A DNA stretch of 64,000 nucleotides from the NCBI GenBank assembly GCA_001466705.2, contig LATX02000154.1, positions 744,001 through 808,000 on the forward strand, read 5' to 3'. The DNA is from Moniliophthora roreri. Lineage: Eukaryota > Basidiomycota > Agaricomycetes > Agaricales > Marasmiaceae. Each line of letters starts with the position of its first letter. Position 1 is the first letter of the stretch. A program made the translations under genes and the position numbers. Of the stretch, positions 32,331-45,417 are shown piece after piece. The notes under the pieces were generated by a model that did not search any database, had not been told where the DNA came from, and saw only the letters and a program-made list of their open reading frames with translations.

Positions 32331-34179
32331 ATGTACCCTGCTATCCAACCCTACGAAACCTCGAGCCTCAAAGTCTCTGATATTCATACGCTCTAGTATG
32401 TCTTGATGTTCTCAAACCTCATTAACTTTGTTAAACTTTATGCCAGTTATGAGCTATCTGGTAACAAGGATGGCGCACCAGGTCTGTCGATTACTTGACG
32501 TCTCGGTACGACCTACGGCTCTTCTAACATGATTGATATCAGTCATTTTTCTTCATGGTGAGATTGAACAGATTATATACGTTGCGTCGCTAATCGATCG
32601 GCAACAGGCGGACCAGGTGGCGGGTGTGATGAGAAGGATCGTAGTTTCTTCAGCCCACACAAATACAAGGTACACCTCTAGGGTCATAGCTGGAGCTACG
32701 ACTGATTGTCGGCGTAGATAATTCTGATGGATCAAAGAGGAGCTGGGAGATCGACACCGTAAGCCCCAATTGAGCCATACACACCCCCAGTTGCAATTGT
32801 ATACCCCTCACATAGGTCTGCTTGCCTTGAAGAGAATACTACATGGGATCTCGTGAAGGACATAGAGAAGCTACGAGAACATCTAAAAATTAATAAATGG
32901 CATGTTTTCGGAGGTTCTTGGGTGCGTCTCCTGTTCAAGCCAATCTGTCCAAATTTCTAACCTTTCCTTCTATGTAGGGCTCAACACTCTCCCTGGCATA
33001 TGCTCAAGTGATGCTCCTATATTCCCGTTCGTGCCCCATCGACTGAATTGGCGTTCTATAGTCACATCCTGATCGAGTGAAGAGTCTCGTCCTCCGGTTC
33101 GGTAACTTTGAATGATTGTTGTAGTCAACTGACCGACATTTCTCACTTCAGAGGCATATTTACCTTGAGGAAGAGGTGGGCCTGAAGACACGTTCCTTGG
33201 CTTCCCTGCTCAAAAGACCCTGCATAGTGAACTGAAATTCTTCTACCAAGATGGAGCTTCGCATCTCTTCCCCGAGGCATGGTAAATACTACGATCTTCG
33301 AATTCGCTGTGGAAACCTCTGACCTATTGATGATCTTAGGGAAGAATACATCGCTCCAATTCCTGAAACTGAAAGGCACGACATGATTCTCGCCTATCAC
33401 GCTCAACTCAATTCCGTCGATGACGCCACGAGAATAACCGCTGCAAAAGCATGGGCTAAATGGGAGTACGTACCTCGCCTCCGAGATTTCCGCGTTTGTT
33501 GAACAACTCTCAGGATGGCGACATCGAAACTATATGTCGATCCCGCATTGATCGAGAGGGTCGAAAACGATGAATTCGCTAAGTGAGCCTATTTAGTTCT
33601 AATTAATCTCACTGAGAATCGACCTAGTACCCTCAGTGCTTTCGCCAGAATCGAAAATCATTACTTCGTCAACGATGTACGAGGATTTTCAGATGCGAAT
33701 CTATGCATTCTGATCTGATTTTTCTCCAGGGATTCATGCGAGACGGCCAACTTTTGGAAAAACAAGAGATAGACAAGATGTAAGATTATTGATCTGCCGC
33801 AATTTCCCCGGAAACTGACGATGCTTAGTCGTCATATTCCAACGGTGGTCGTACAAGGGAGGTACGACGTTGTTTGTCCGGTATGTCACTCATTCGCCAT
33901 CTATATAAATGCTAATAATATCCTCAGGCAACGACTGCTTGGGCACTCAAGAAGGTGACTAAATCGCATCTTACCGCTCAGAATGTATAGCTTACGGGTT
34001 GAATTTAGGTTTGGCCCGAAATTGAAATGCATGTAGTTCCTGACGCAGGACACTCCTCACGCGAGCCCGGAATCTCGAAGTTATTGGTGGAGGTCAGGCA
34101 CACGATGTTCAACTGAAGGCCCTACTAATCCTTGACACACATCGCGTAGGCCACTAATAAATTCGCAGACCTGGAATGA
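32331..34179 (+). CDS. Proline iminopeptidase (peptidase S33)
   Basis: Releases N-terminal Pro residues. The protein starts MYPAIQPYETSSLKVSD and shows the family blocks across about 16 exons: VIFLHGGPGGGCDEKDRSFF (oxyanion loop), IILMDQRGAGRSTPSAC, FGGSWGSTLSLAYAQSHP with the nucleophile Ser, LRGIFTLRKSELKFFYQDGA, PIPETERHDMI, VVVQGRYDVVCPATTAW with the Asp, and VVPDAGHSSREPG with the His. The mid-gene position usually Arg in RKRE is Ser here. All splice joins needed are GT-AG and keep the frame. Cytosolic enzyme, probably involved in peptide turnover. Confidence 0.92.
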
Positions 34180-34324
34180 ACACCTAAACCAAGAAGTATT
34201 TTAAGAAGGGCGACAACTTACAATATACAATCATGTAACATTATTAGGATGTAAGTACGAATCAAAATCTGTAACCTTGGCGAAGTCATCCCCAGCAGCT
34301 ATGGCTAAAGACGAAGCAGGTATT

Positions 34325-36059
34325 CTAACCGATTATCCCGTCCTTGCGGAGATTGTTTATTTCGAGGTCTGTGAGACCCAGATCACCCTTGAGCACCTCA
34401 TCAGTATGGTATCCCAGGTCGGGCCCGGCCCACTTTGGCTTTGGGTCAACCCCCTCCAACACTGGAAACGTTCCTGTCATCTTGACATTCCACCCATCCA
34501 ACTTGGTTTCCTCGTTTCCTTGAACCCAGACTTCCTGAACTGCACCACGTGCCTGTATCTGCTCTCCTTCAACGATGTCTTTCACCGAAACCACTCTTCC
34601 CACAGGAATCCCAGCTGCTGTCAGGATATCCATGACCTCTTTAGTGGAGCGTTTCCGTGTCCAATCCGAAATGGCACCATCAATTTCCGCCTGTTTTGCT
34701 ACTCGGTGATGATTCTGCTGGAAACTGGGACCTGTGAGGTCAGGACGTTCGACGACGTTCATGAGTTTGTTGTAAAGCGTGTCTCCATTTGCACCAATCA
34801 CAATGTATGATGGCAAGCTTGGGTGCTCGGGATCAGGAAGGCAAGGATACGAGTTTGTTGGAACAACTCCAGTCAGAGCAGAGCCAGCGGGACCACGGAT
34901 CTACGTACGAGGTTAGGAGCAATCAGAATGGGTAAAAAGAGTGTTTTACCGTTCCCTTGCGATCGTACTCCGGAACTACGCCTTCCATGAGATTCAGCAT
35001 ACTAGAAAACCGTCAGTGGATTGTTCCAGGTGATACCATTACCATTACCTTTCCAAGATACTAACGTCCACAACAGAACCACCTTCTTGGCCGTGTTTAC
35101 GCTTCCTCTGGCGGGAAAGCAGCGCGATCACCTGGTCAAACGCAATTGTCAAGAAGAAGACCTATTTCTCCAGTAATGACACGTACCGTTCCAAACGCAG
35201 CATGCAAACCGGCCACGGAATCACCGAGACTGAGATTTGGTCTCACTGGAAGGCCAGACAAACCGCCCGTGGCTGGGTCTGGGAATCCGTTGACGTACCG
35301 AAATCCCGATTCTGCTTCGCATACGGAAGCATAGCCAGGACGGGGAGACCAAGGTCCTGTTTGCCCGTAACCACTCACTCGGGTGAATATTAACGAAGGA
35401 TTGTATGGATGTAATGATTCCGGTCCCAGTGACCATTTCTCGAGGGCTGCCAAAGAATTGGTACATCAATACCAGATAACGAAAGTCAGCGGAGCTTTTA
35501 ACTAACTTCCGGGCTTGAAATTTTCTATCAAGACGTCGCTTTTGATCGCCAGTCGCTTTACTAGCCTATGCAAAGCTGTGAGCGTATATTCCGACATTGA
35601 GTCAGGCAGACACTTACTCCCTACCTTCCGCTTTGCGTAGGTCAATAGCAACGCTCTTCTTATTTCGAGCAATGCTTCGGAACCAAGGGCTGGTGCCATC
35701 TAAGTCAAGTTCCCGCCACACTCTCAAAGGATCACCGGTCTTGGGAGGTTCGACTTTGATCACTTCTGCGCCGTACTGTCTGTGATTAATAGTGAGATAT
35801 ACAGGCTTTCTATCGAAAGGAAGTGGATTACCCCAACAATTGACCCGCGAAGGGACCAGCAATCAGCTGTCCCATCTCGAGGACGCGTATCCCCGACAGA
35901 GGTAACTCGTCATCGGTCGGCGTCTTTGTACTCGTGCTTATCAAAGCCCTTGACGATCTACAAACTACATGTAAGATTAGCAGCAGACTGTTGGAATGAA
36001 CGAACCAACCGAACCCCCCTACGGCTCGATGAAACGAATGGGCGCACGATCTTAAACAT
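34325..36059 (-). CDS. Family III CoA-transferase (CaiB/BaiF), SUGCT-like
   Basis: Transfers CoA between carboxylic acids. The N-terminus (MFKIVRPFVSSSRRGVRSSR) looks like a mitochondrial presequence. The catalytic protein begins ELPLSGIRVLEMGQLIAGPFA and continues YGAEVIKVEPPKTGDPLR, IENFKPGTLEKWSLG, FTRVSGYGQTGPWSPRPGYAS, NLSLGDSVAGLHAAFGTV with the active-site Asp, and VVDVSILESMLNLMEG. The C-terminal block EGVDPKPKWAGPDLGYHTDEV is typical. This layout matches mitochondrial succinyl-CoA:glutarate CoA-transferase. The exact substrate is inferred only. Intron 1 starts GTTGGT after codon Arg-17 or so, a weak donor. Confidence 0.9.
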
Positions 36060-36870
36060 GGTTGAAAGGCTCCAGGATGTTTCGGAGATCGGGCTTGCCG
36101 CTGTTCACTTTAAATACTGGCTCGTCGGCATACGTCGGCCGAAGATCAAAAGCGGAGGATTAGGTATGGGTCCACTTTCGTTGAAAATGTTGGCGTTCGA
36201 ACACGGCCGTATAATGGTATGATGCCATGACGTGGACTAAAGATAAGAAGAGCTTGATCTGAATACTTATGTCCGAAAATTAATATCATTGAGATGCGGA
36301 CGTAATGCGAGCCTGCCCTGCGTTGAGCATTGTTAATTGAAGATTGGATTTTAGTGTTCAACGTAGCACTGCAACTGCTTGGGGATGTCTTCCCATGAAT
36401 CCGAAGTCATTCGATCACTCCGGTTGGTTTACTTATTTAGTCCGTGAGCGTGCGTTCAAACTTCCAGACGTGGAGGAACACTGTCGACGGAAAGTCCTTC
36501 TGTTAAAAGCCGATTGCTCCGTACGCTCATTATTGGTTGCTTGAGAAATATAGGCCTTGGACATCCGAAAGCCAAAGTCGCTTCTATAGATTCTTGCTGG
36601 CAGGTTGCCCTTCGTTCGGATCTGTCGGAGGGTCGGTGTCACTATGACATGGGGGTGTTGGGTGATACATGATCTGTATCCCGAAGCTCGGGCTCTCCAG
36701 ATTGCTATCACAGTGACGGAGTTAAGATGGGAAAGTAGCTGAGAATGGACACAAGGATTCGGAACCTGATGACCTGCTGTGGCGCTGCATCAAAGCTAGG
36801 TATTTCAATCAGTAGAATACGCTCAAGCCTGTTGAGTACAAACTAGTATACATCAAGAACCGAGTCGACT
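36060..36870. other. Intergenic between CoA-transferase and LURP-one-like genes
   Basis: 811 bp. Several short open frames exist but none resembles a family or extends through plausible splice sites. Confidence 0.5.
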
Positions 36871-37801
36871 TCATATAGCGAGGATCATAGCCGTAGTTGT
36901 CCAGTCATTCTCAGTTTGTTTTTCGTCGAGGCACAAGCAGATCGCCGCCATGAGCGGGGCATCGACGCCAGGTTCGACCGCAAGATAATATGTTTGCCCA
37001 CCGAAACTTGGAAAGTAAGCTTCAAGGGCAAGGTATTGAACAGTAATAAGAGTATACATACATCAATTCCATGCCAGTTTTGTAATTCCGTGTGATATGT
37101 GCGACTGGTGGTCCTTCAGATGAACCAAAGTTGATGGAGGCCTGGACGATAGAGGTCATCATAATATGCAATACATGAATAAGTTGCCGCAGACATTACG
37201 TTCCAAGAAGCTTCCATTCAGTGCCAGCACAACTTCCTGTCCATCAATGTTTCGGAATGTTGCAGTCATTTTCGCAGCACCAGGCAAGCTGAAAGTGGTT
37301 TTCACGGTGAACAAGAGCAATCGTTCATCCGGGGTATACCCTTCATAGGTGGTATTAGCGGAGACTTTTATTTTCCTCTTCACAATGAACAGGGGATTCC
37401 CATAAGGATCGCAGAACTCTTTACAAAGGGCCATTAGAAATAAGAGATCGATGCAGAATACGAATATACCTTTTCTACCTCTTGCGGAGACAATCTTTCC
37501 CCTACATCGTACGAGAGGATATCCTGTACTGATATCAATCTAGAGATGATCGCTCGTCAATAGAAGTATGCTGGGACATTGTCAACATACGACGGCCATG
37601 TCTCCATTGACTGCTGTCACTGTCTAAATCAAACATGAGTGGGGAGTCTTCGCGAGCAATTGGAGTTCGATCTACCTCTTTCAATTGAAGGATAACTGGA
37701 TAATGGTGGTTTGCGTATTGTGAACTAAGGCCAATGAGTCGAGGGGCTGGCAGAGGCGGTGCTTGTTGCTGACGAGATGCATAAGATCCCCAATGATTCA
37801 T
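36871..37801 (-). CDS. LURP-one-related (tubby-C2-like) protein
   Basis: Five exons (37801-37591, 37523-37470, 37418-37195, 37141-37062, 37006-36871) join to 234 residues. The start MNHWGSYASRQQQ is followed by a Pro-rich lead. The LOR core reads YPLVRCRGKIVSARGRKEF, CDPYGNPLFIVKRKIK, LLFTVKTTFSLPGAAKM and YYLAVEPGVDAPLMAAICLCLDE, the last being the characteristic final strand and helix. The family forms a 12-strand beta barrel around a central helix and may bind membrane phospholipids. In fungi it is uncharacterised. An upstream in-frame ATG (37840) would add 13 residues. Confidence 0.85.
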
Positions 37802-38182
37802 GATTGAGCTATGGTTTTCAGAGTTGGTGCCTTTTAGCACTATTGAACCAAGGGCTTTTATATCCCGTCGTCAGCGATAAAAATCACCGGGACGCCCCAT
37901 TTTGTTGAACAGGAGTCGGGAGTTGCAAAAGCACAGGGTTCTTGCCATTCATGCTGGCGCGGGTTTCCGTATGATGTCTTGTAGAAGATTATTCCTAGAG
38001 AATGGGTCAAGATTGATGAATAGCGTCAAGAAACTGCAGGGAGTTGCTGTAGAGATAGTTGAGAAGTGCTCGCGACTCGGTGATGTTGCAGGAATGACGT
38101 AAAGTTGGCAGACGCGGCGTGACTCAGCGTTACTGCACGACGCGCCTTAACCTTACCATCAACTCGTCGACTTTTTGCTCCT
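37802..38182. other. Divergent promoter region of LURP-like and RFC1 genes
   Basis: 381 bp between divergent starts. It contains a GACGCG near 38112 and TGCACGACGCG near 38134, both resembling MluI-type cell-cycle (MCB) motifs, plausible for RFC1. Confidence 0.4.
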
Positions 38183-41100
38183 ATGGCATCGTCAACGAAA
38201 AACACGAAAAGCTCTGGAAAGGATATTCGCAATTTCTTTGGAGGATCTGGATCAGGTAGTCAGAAAAGCCAACCGGTACTTGCTTTTTCGCTGTATTACA
38301 TCTGAAACTCACCATACGATAGACGTCTTCGCTCGGTTCAACAAAAGGTAATAGTTCTAAGGCTAGTGAGTGCGACCCCACCCTAAACTCTACTAGAGGC
38401 TGAAAAGTGTGCATAGGTTCCAACTCGTAGGTCTCAATTTCATCATATAACTGAAGTTGACTGGTGATGGACATGTTAAACAGTAAAGTTGGTGCGAAGA
38501 AAGACAATACGTGCGCGATTATATCATATTCTTTGGGTCGGACTGACCGGTCTTTATCAGGTCGAAAGCGTTCGCAAGCAATAGCCAAGCAGTCAGTCAT
38601 TCTACCACGTCATAGCAGTTCCACGGAATTGACGACTTGATTCTGCAGTCTTCTTCAAAGTCCAGTGACGCTGTCATTGTAGTTGACAGCGATGACGAAC
38701 CGGTAACCAAGTCCAAAAGCTCAACATCGGCACCTAAGCGCAAGACAGTGACGGTCGTCTCGAGTGATGAAGAGGAAGCACCGAAGCCACTCAAGAAGAA
38801 ACCCGCTCCAGCACCAAAGCCTCGCGCTTCGACATCGTTCAAAATGGACGTTGACGAAGATGAACCGGCTCCTAAGGCTGCAACCCTGAAACGCAAGAAA
38901 GCGACGGCTCTATTGTCTAGTGATGATGAGCAGGAGCAAAAGTCCAGTCCGCCGAAGAAGAAGGCCGCTACAGCGTCATCCAAGACTGCAAAACCAAAGG
39001 CAAAAAAGGCGAAGGATGATGACTATGAGGACCAGGACGAAGACGACGCGGAGTTATTACCTTCGAAGTCCAAAAGTAAAGTTCCAGCTAAGAAAACGGC
39101 TGCTGCTTCCGAGGATAAGGCTGAACAGCCAAAGAAACCCAAGTACGTCACGTTCTTCTGCGCCCGCCACAGGTGATGACATGGATAACCTTATTATAGT
39201 TGGGCTGCCATGAAGGCGGCCAAGCTAGCTGGACCAGTCGCCCATGGGACTAAACAAGTTCCTGATGGCGATCCCAACTGTCTCATGGGCCTGTCTTTCG
39301 TTTTCACCGGAGAACTGAGTGCTTTCTCTCGCGAAGAGGCCATTGACATTGCTAAGCGATTCGGCGGGTATGTACCCCCTGCTTCATGGTTGATTCGTCG
39401 GGCTGACGTATTTTCCGCTGGTACAGACGCGTCGTGGGTCAACCTTCTTCCAAAACTGACTATGTCGTACTCGGTGGCAACGCTGGTCCCAGCAAACTTA
39501 ACGCAATCAAGAAACATGACCTACATACTTTAAACGAGGACGAATTCCTCAATTTGATTGCTACACGGAAGGGCTCAGGTAAGCTGGATGAGAAGACAAA
39601 GAAGAAGATGGAGAAGGAGCAAGAAGAGATTAAGAAGGCTGCCAGGGAGCTAGAGAAGAGAGAAAGGGAGGCCGCAAAGGAAGCTACAAAGGCTGAAGGA
39701 AGTAAAATACCAGGGGCAAGGTATGTCAGGCTTTCCTCGTTTGACCGCTTTAGCACACTGATACTTTGCCTGTAGTGGCCCGAAATTCGCGGATCCTTCA
39801 ATGCAGCTTTGGACTACGCGATACGCTCCTCAGACGCTGAAAGAAATATGCGGTAACAAGGATAAAGTAGAGAAACTTCTTCAGTGGTTGAACGACTGGT
39901 AAGTCTTACTGTTGGATGTCAGAAAGCCTTGTATTTATCGCTCTCTACTACACAGGGCGAACAGCTATAAAGCTGGTTTCAAGAAACCTGGAAAGAATGG
40001 AATGAACATGTACCGAGCTGTTCTCATTACAGGTTCTCCCGGTATCGGAAAGACAACAAGTGCACATCTATGCGCCAAGTTAGCTGGTTATACCCCAATC
40101 GAACTCAACGCAAGTGATACGCGAAGCAAGAAGCTAGTAGAGGTAAGGACACCGTGATCTGAGTCGGAGCAGCCGATGAGTAATATTGTCTTTAGAACGG
40201 CATGAACATCAACAATGCCTCTCTAGATGGTTTCATTTCGGGCAGCAAGGTATGCTTCATTCATTCCCTTCTGTGTGGGAAGAGGTCCGACTGAATTCCG
40301 CAGACCACCAACTCCGTAGGTGTTGCCCTCACGGACCGTTCGTGCTTGATCATGGATGAGGTTGATGGTATGTCTGCGGGCGATAGAGGAGGCGTTGGCG
40401 CTTTGAATGCATTGATCAAGAAGACCAAGGTGAGTTGCTCATTGAGTTAACAGAGCGATGTTCATCAAGCGTCCGTTGATCCAGATACCCATTATATGTG
40501 TCGCAAACGACAAGAATGCTCAGAAGCTTAAACCGCTTATGAGCACGACGTTTGGCCTGAGTTTCAGCAAGTGGGTATCTTGCTTGTCTACATTACTTAG
40601 TTATAATCTTTCTCTATTGCAGACCTCAAGCATCGATGATTCGATCAAGGATAATGACCATCGCCTACAAGTTAATACTCCGCTACTTGTCGTTATTTAT
40701 TCGCTCATGTCCCCTAGGGAAAAGATGAAACTTCCTGCAAACGTAGTTGATCAACTCGTGCAAGGGTCGCAATCCGATATTCGACAGATTCTAAACATGC
40801 TTTCAACATGGAAGCTTTCCAACGACACCATGGATTTTGACGAGTCAAAGGCTCTGTACGTGCTTGTTACAACTAACTCGACCCATACTTACAGCGACTG
40901 GCTATAGCACGAAGATGAACGAAAAGTACACCATCATGAGTCCCTTTGATATCACAACCAAAGTCCTTGGACCTTACCTTTTCTCGGCGACCTCGAGAGA
41001 AACGCTGGGGGACAAGATGGAGTACTATTTCCAGGATCATTCATTTGTTCCCCTGTTCATACAAGTGAGCTGATTCAATGGTTGTATATTTGGATTGCCA

Positions 41101-42140
41101 TCTTACAGAGCCGTAGGAGAATTACCTGAAATCACAACCTGCGAAACTTCGGAATGAAGATGGGCCAGATAAGGTTTTGAGACATCTGCAGCTGATGGAC
41201 AAAGCAGCCTCCTCAATATCAGATGCTGATCTGGTGGATGGATTGATTCATGGGTAACTATTCGTCTGTATTGCGTATTTTCGGCTGACGTTCAAGCTCT
41301 ATAGACCTGAACAGCATTGGTCATTGATGCCACTCCATGCGATATGTTCTACTGTTCGTCCTGCTTCGTTTATGTACGGAAATGGAGTACATTTCGGAGG
41401 ACCAAATTCCATGTCGTTCCCCCAGTAAGTGTTTCACCATCATCTTCATTGGCTTCACTGCTAAAAGACTCGATGAACAGGTGGCTTGGCCAGAATTCTA
41501 GACAGAACAAGCTCAGTCGACAGCTGACCGACGTTCAAGCGCGAATGAGGTTAAAGGTTTCTGGAGACAAAGCAGAGATCCGACAATCGTATATCCCAGC
41601 GTTGTTCCCACACATTGTGAAACCGTTGGCGGATGAGGGTGCGAGTGCTGTTGATGAAGTTATTCAACATATGGATGAGTACTACCTGTCGAGAGAGGAT
41701 TGGGACACGATTGTTGAGCTAGGTGTTGGTGATAAGAAGGACGACTTGATACTCAAGAAGATTCCGCCGGCGGTCAAGACCACGTTCACTAGGAAGTGCG
41801 TAATGTTTTGTTTTCGTGTTGTGATTTTTAGTCTCACAATTTCATAGGTACAATGCGGCGGATCATCCGATACCGTTCCACAAGGCAACTGACATTGGCA
41901 AAGTTCCGAAGAAGTTGGCTGCTGAACCTGCTCCTGATCTGGAGGAGGCCTTTGACGTGAGTTTTTCCGCTGTGCAGGCTTGTCCCGTGCTTATGTCTTT
42001 GTTGCTAGCTTGATGAAGTACCTGAGGACGTTTCCGAGGATGAGAGGAGCAAGGACGACTCGGATGACATTGGAAAGGACAAGCTCATACAGACGAGCAA
42101 GGCAAAAAAACCTGCGGCCAAAGGTAAAGGAAAGGCATAA
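38183..42140 (+). CDS. RFC1: Replication factor C subunit 1 (large clamp-loader subunit)
   Basis: Loads PCNA on DNA. The N-terminus MASSTKNTKSSGKDIRNFFGG contains a QxxIxxFF-like PCNA contact (DIRNFFGG), then a long acidic/basic disordered stretch. A BRCT domain follows: LSFVFTGELSAFSREEAIDIAKRFGG and SKTDYVVLGGNAGPSK. The AAA+ module has ITGSPGIGKTTSAHL (Walker A), LELNASDTR-like ELNASDTRSKK and CLIMDEVDGMSAGDRGG (Walker B), PIICVANDKNAQKLKPL, and RSRIMTIAYKEKMKL. The C-terminal helical collar reads HFGGPNSMSFPQWLGQNS, ending in basic KKPAAKGKGKA. Exon 1 is 38183-38275. Intron 1 is unusually long (373 nt) and contains an antisense frame. Confidence 0.95.
38276..38600 (-). pseudogene. Antisense coding-like fragment inside RFC1 intron 1
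   Basis: On the minus strand the intron is open for 108 codons from an ATG at 38600 (MTDCLAIACERFRPDKDR) and continues into RFC1 exon 1. The part in the intron has a folded-protein look: KEYDIIAHVLSFFAPTLLF, LYDEIETYELEPMHTFQPL, VEFRVGSHSLALELLPF. It resembles uncharacterised proteins of Agaricomycetes but the family was not named. It has no obvious complete gene structure and ends where RFC1 exon 1 begins. It is probably an inserted fragment of another gene. An expressed nested gene is possible. Confidence 0.45.
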
Positions 42141-42434
42141 TAGTTTTGATGTATTTAGACAATTTTTTGTGTGGAATATCGTTTTTACTGTATTATTGTC
42201 TTGAATACACAAGAGCTTGACAAGAGCTTTGACTTTTGAATTGAGCATTGTTCAGGATTTGGGAGCGCGGGCAAAGACAAATATTGACAAATTTTGGGGC
42301 GCGTGTTGGGATTGAGGGACATTTGACTTGACTTGCCTCACCTATACCATCATCTGTCCTCGCTGCCACCTGCATTACACACCACCCTATAACGCATTTT
42401 CAGCGTGTCTGCATCATTGTCCGCTCGTGGACTT

Positions 42435-45417
42435 ATGTCATTCGCAGGTACACCTCTAGGTCAAGGCAGACGTCTCGATCACCAAACTTTTCTGGGCAAA
42501 CCCCCCTCAAACGGCAATAGACCAACAAGTCCCCATCGCATTCCCCCAATCTCTTACTCTTACGGGTATGTAAAATCTGCGACACAAGATATCTATATTT
42601 TTATTGACCCTCTGTTTCATAGTGCGCCAGTCCTCGGTTCACGATCACCCCCGAAACCCAATTCTACACGTGAGCGACACCAGCAACCCCTCGCCGATCG
42701 CAGCGACAACCAAGAAGACGAATCTGCTCTCGCCCGCTTCGCTAGAGTCAAGCAACAGCAAAACTCATCCGCTTCGTCACTCAATCCCGAAAAGTGGAGT
42801 GTTAAAGACACTTCAGTAAACATTGCAACTGCGTTTCACCAGGCTGTCGAACAAGACATGCCCCAAACCCAAATGAACCCTAATTCTGCTTGGGCGTCGG
42901 GCTCTCGTCCAGCATCCACCATTCACCGAGGGACCTCGGTCGAATACGAAGCCCAATCCCAATCTACCAGTCAGCGTCGACTAGCACCACCCCCGTCACG
43001 CACCAAGGCAACCAAGCCTCTCAGTAAGAATCTCTCGCAGAGAACTATACCGGATTCGGAGGAAGAAGACACACAATCACAGATACGCGAGAATGGTCGA
43101 GGAAAGAGTCCAATGGCTAGCCTGCTGGACGTGGCTCAGCAGGGCTTGACCAAAGCGGTCTTCTTTGCTCGCCAAAGATCTCAGGAGCCTGAAAACTCCC
43201 GCGAGAATGGAAGTTATGATTATTCGATGGAAGAGAGAGAATATCAAGCGTCACAGCAGGCCAACACCTCACAACGATCCTTTGCTACGCATAAGCGTAA
43301 CAAGATGTCGCTGGATAACAAGGCGTACAAGCCAAGTAGAGAGTCGGAAGAAGAGGAAGAGGACGACGATGTCTCTGACGATGGGAGAAGGAGGAGACGG
43401 AAGAAGAAGAAGAACGATAATGCGAGCGCGACGTTGAGATTACCTGTTATTTCACAGGACAAGCGGCGAAAACGGAAAGGAAAGAAGGGTGGCGCGGGCG
43501 GTGGTGAAGACGAGGAAAGTGAAAGTGAAGAAGGAGTAGAGGAAAGAGTGAGTCTCGGCTTTCCCTTTCAACTTACCCTGCTAAAGTGGTCCACCTTAGC
43601 CTCCATCACGTTCTGCATCTCGAGCTGGCTCTCGAGCAGGATCTGTGCCCCGTTATCCTGAAACATTCCTCAATGTCGACCAAGGCCTACAACATATACC
43701 CGAAGTGGACGAAGAAGCAGGATACCCCGACCCCTCGTTCCTCGATACGTCGCACGACCCTTCTAGCGAAATATCTAAATCCTACAGTGAATCGTCCTTC
43801 TCACAACCTCGAGAAGGTGTTGGCGCACGATTAGGAACCCTCGTCTTTAATTTCTTCAGCCTTGGGATGGCCGGTTTCTCCGTTATCGCGCACATCCTGG
43901 GCAAAGTGCTAGGAATGATTGTCGATATTATCCTTGTTAGACCAGCGAAGACAGTTATGGGCATTAACCGTAACGCAGTCGCTGCATTCTCCAAGTACTT
44001 ATTCCTCGCTGTTACCATAACATCTGCGTGGTATCTCTTCCAACAACCGATAAAGGGACTCGTGCCCAACTGGCCGAGTCGAGGGCCTATCAACTACACC
44101 CCACCATCGATGCCTGCAGCAGACATGGCCGAGTTAAACAAACGGCTACAGGATATCGAAGCCGCACTCTCTGCTTTGGTCTTCGAGACTGAGCAGTCGA
44201 AAGTGAAGACAGAGAATGGGGAGCGAAGTCGTGTGGAGTTGGTCTCGAGGTTGACCAAGTTGGAAGGCTCGAAGACCGACTTGAACGGCAAAGTGGCCAG
44301 TATGGAGAAAGCTATCTTTGATGGCGAGAAGGAGGAGAAACGAGTTTTGAGTCAGGTCAAGCGGGATATGGAGGTGTTGCGGGAGGTTGTGGATGTCTTG
44401 CAGCAGCGGCCATCATCAGGGACTTCCGAACTTCCAGAAATCGTTTCAGGCAACGATGAAGAGGCTAGGGCTAGGCTCAAGACTCTAGAGGAACGAGTTG
44501 GCACTGTCGAGGGTGGCGTGAAGGAGGCTTTGGAGTTGGGGAAACACCCGGTCAAGACCGACGTTGGTTCTCCTTGGTGGAACAAGCTCTCGACTGGCAA
44601 GAAGGGACTTACCATCAAGTCTTCTGACGGCCAGGATGTAACGTCTCTTATCGGTCACCTCGTCGAAAATGCTTTCATCTCGTTCTCGAACAAGGATGTC
44701 ATCGCACGACCCGACTTTGCCCTGTTCTCCGGCGGTGGGCGAGTCATACCGAGCTTGACCAGTCCCACATTTGAATTACGGCCGCCTTCAATCACGTCAC
44801 AAGTGTTTGGATGGGTTTTAGGTACTGGGTATGCTATTGGCAGACCGCCCGTCACGGCACTTCATCATGAGCTGCATAATGGACACTGCTGGCCGTTCGC
44901 CGGCACCGAGGGCATGTTGGGTCTGTCCCTTGCAAGCCCCGTTCTTATCGATAGTTTCACGATTGACCATGTCGCCAAGGAAGTGGCGTTTGACGTGAGA
45001 AGTGCCCCGAGAGAGATGGAAGTATGGGGCTTGGTTGACGGCAGGGATAATCTGTTGAAAGTGAGGGACTGGGTTATGGCAAAGGAGCAAAAGAGGCAAG
45101 AAGCCCTGGACCGCGGCGAGGAGGTCGTACCGGAGCAGGAAACCGGATACGTTCAACCCAGATGGATGCCGAACAATGGGGGGATGTACGTCAGGATTGC
45201 AGAATTTGCCTATAACGTGCATTTGGACAGGAATGTCCAGTCTTTCCCTATCTCTGAGGAAATCAAGGAACTGGGGGTTGACTTTGGTATCGTCGTACTC
45301 AGGGTTAAGAGTAACTGGGGCAGAGATGAGTTCACTTGCCTCTACAGATTGCGGGTGCACGGTGAGCTGGTAGGGGAGATACCAGCACCTCATCCTCCTC
45401 CTGAAGAGTCTTCGTGA
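42435..45417 (+). CDS. SUN-domain protein (Sad1-like, LINC complex)
   Basis: Three exons (42435-42565, 42623-43547, 43600-45417) give 957 residues. It opens MSFAGTPLGQGRRLDHQTFL, the typical N-terminus of fungal Sad1-type SUN proteins. Residues ~1-420 are disordered and nucleoplasmic, with an acid run EEEEEDDD next to RRRRKKKK. Two hydrophobic segments follow (about 430-465 and 484-500), the second reading FLAVTITSAWYLF. A coiled coil of about 130 residues then leads to the SUN domain (about 700-950), with FALFSGGGRVIPSLTSPTFEL, GHCWPFAGTEGMLGLSLA and DEFTCLYRLRVHGE. It spans the inner nuclear membrane and binds KASH proteins to link nucleus and cytoskeleton or the spindle pole body. Confidence 0.95.

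Noticed and set aside
38597..38983. Minus-strand 128-residue frame opposite RFC1.
   Set aside because: It is the reverse shadow of the Lys/Ser/Asp-rich RFC1 exon and has low-complexity composition.
44818..45393. Minus-strand 191-residue frame opposite the SUN domain.
   Set aside because: It is the reading shadow of the conserved SUN-domain exon.
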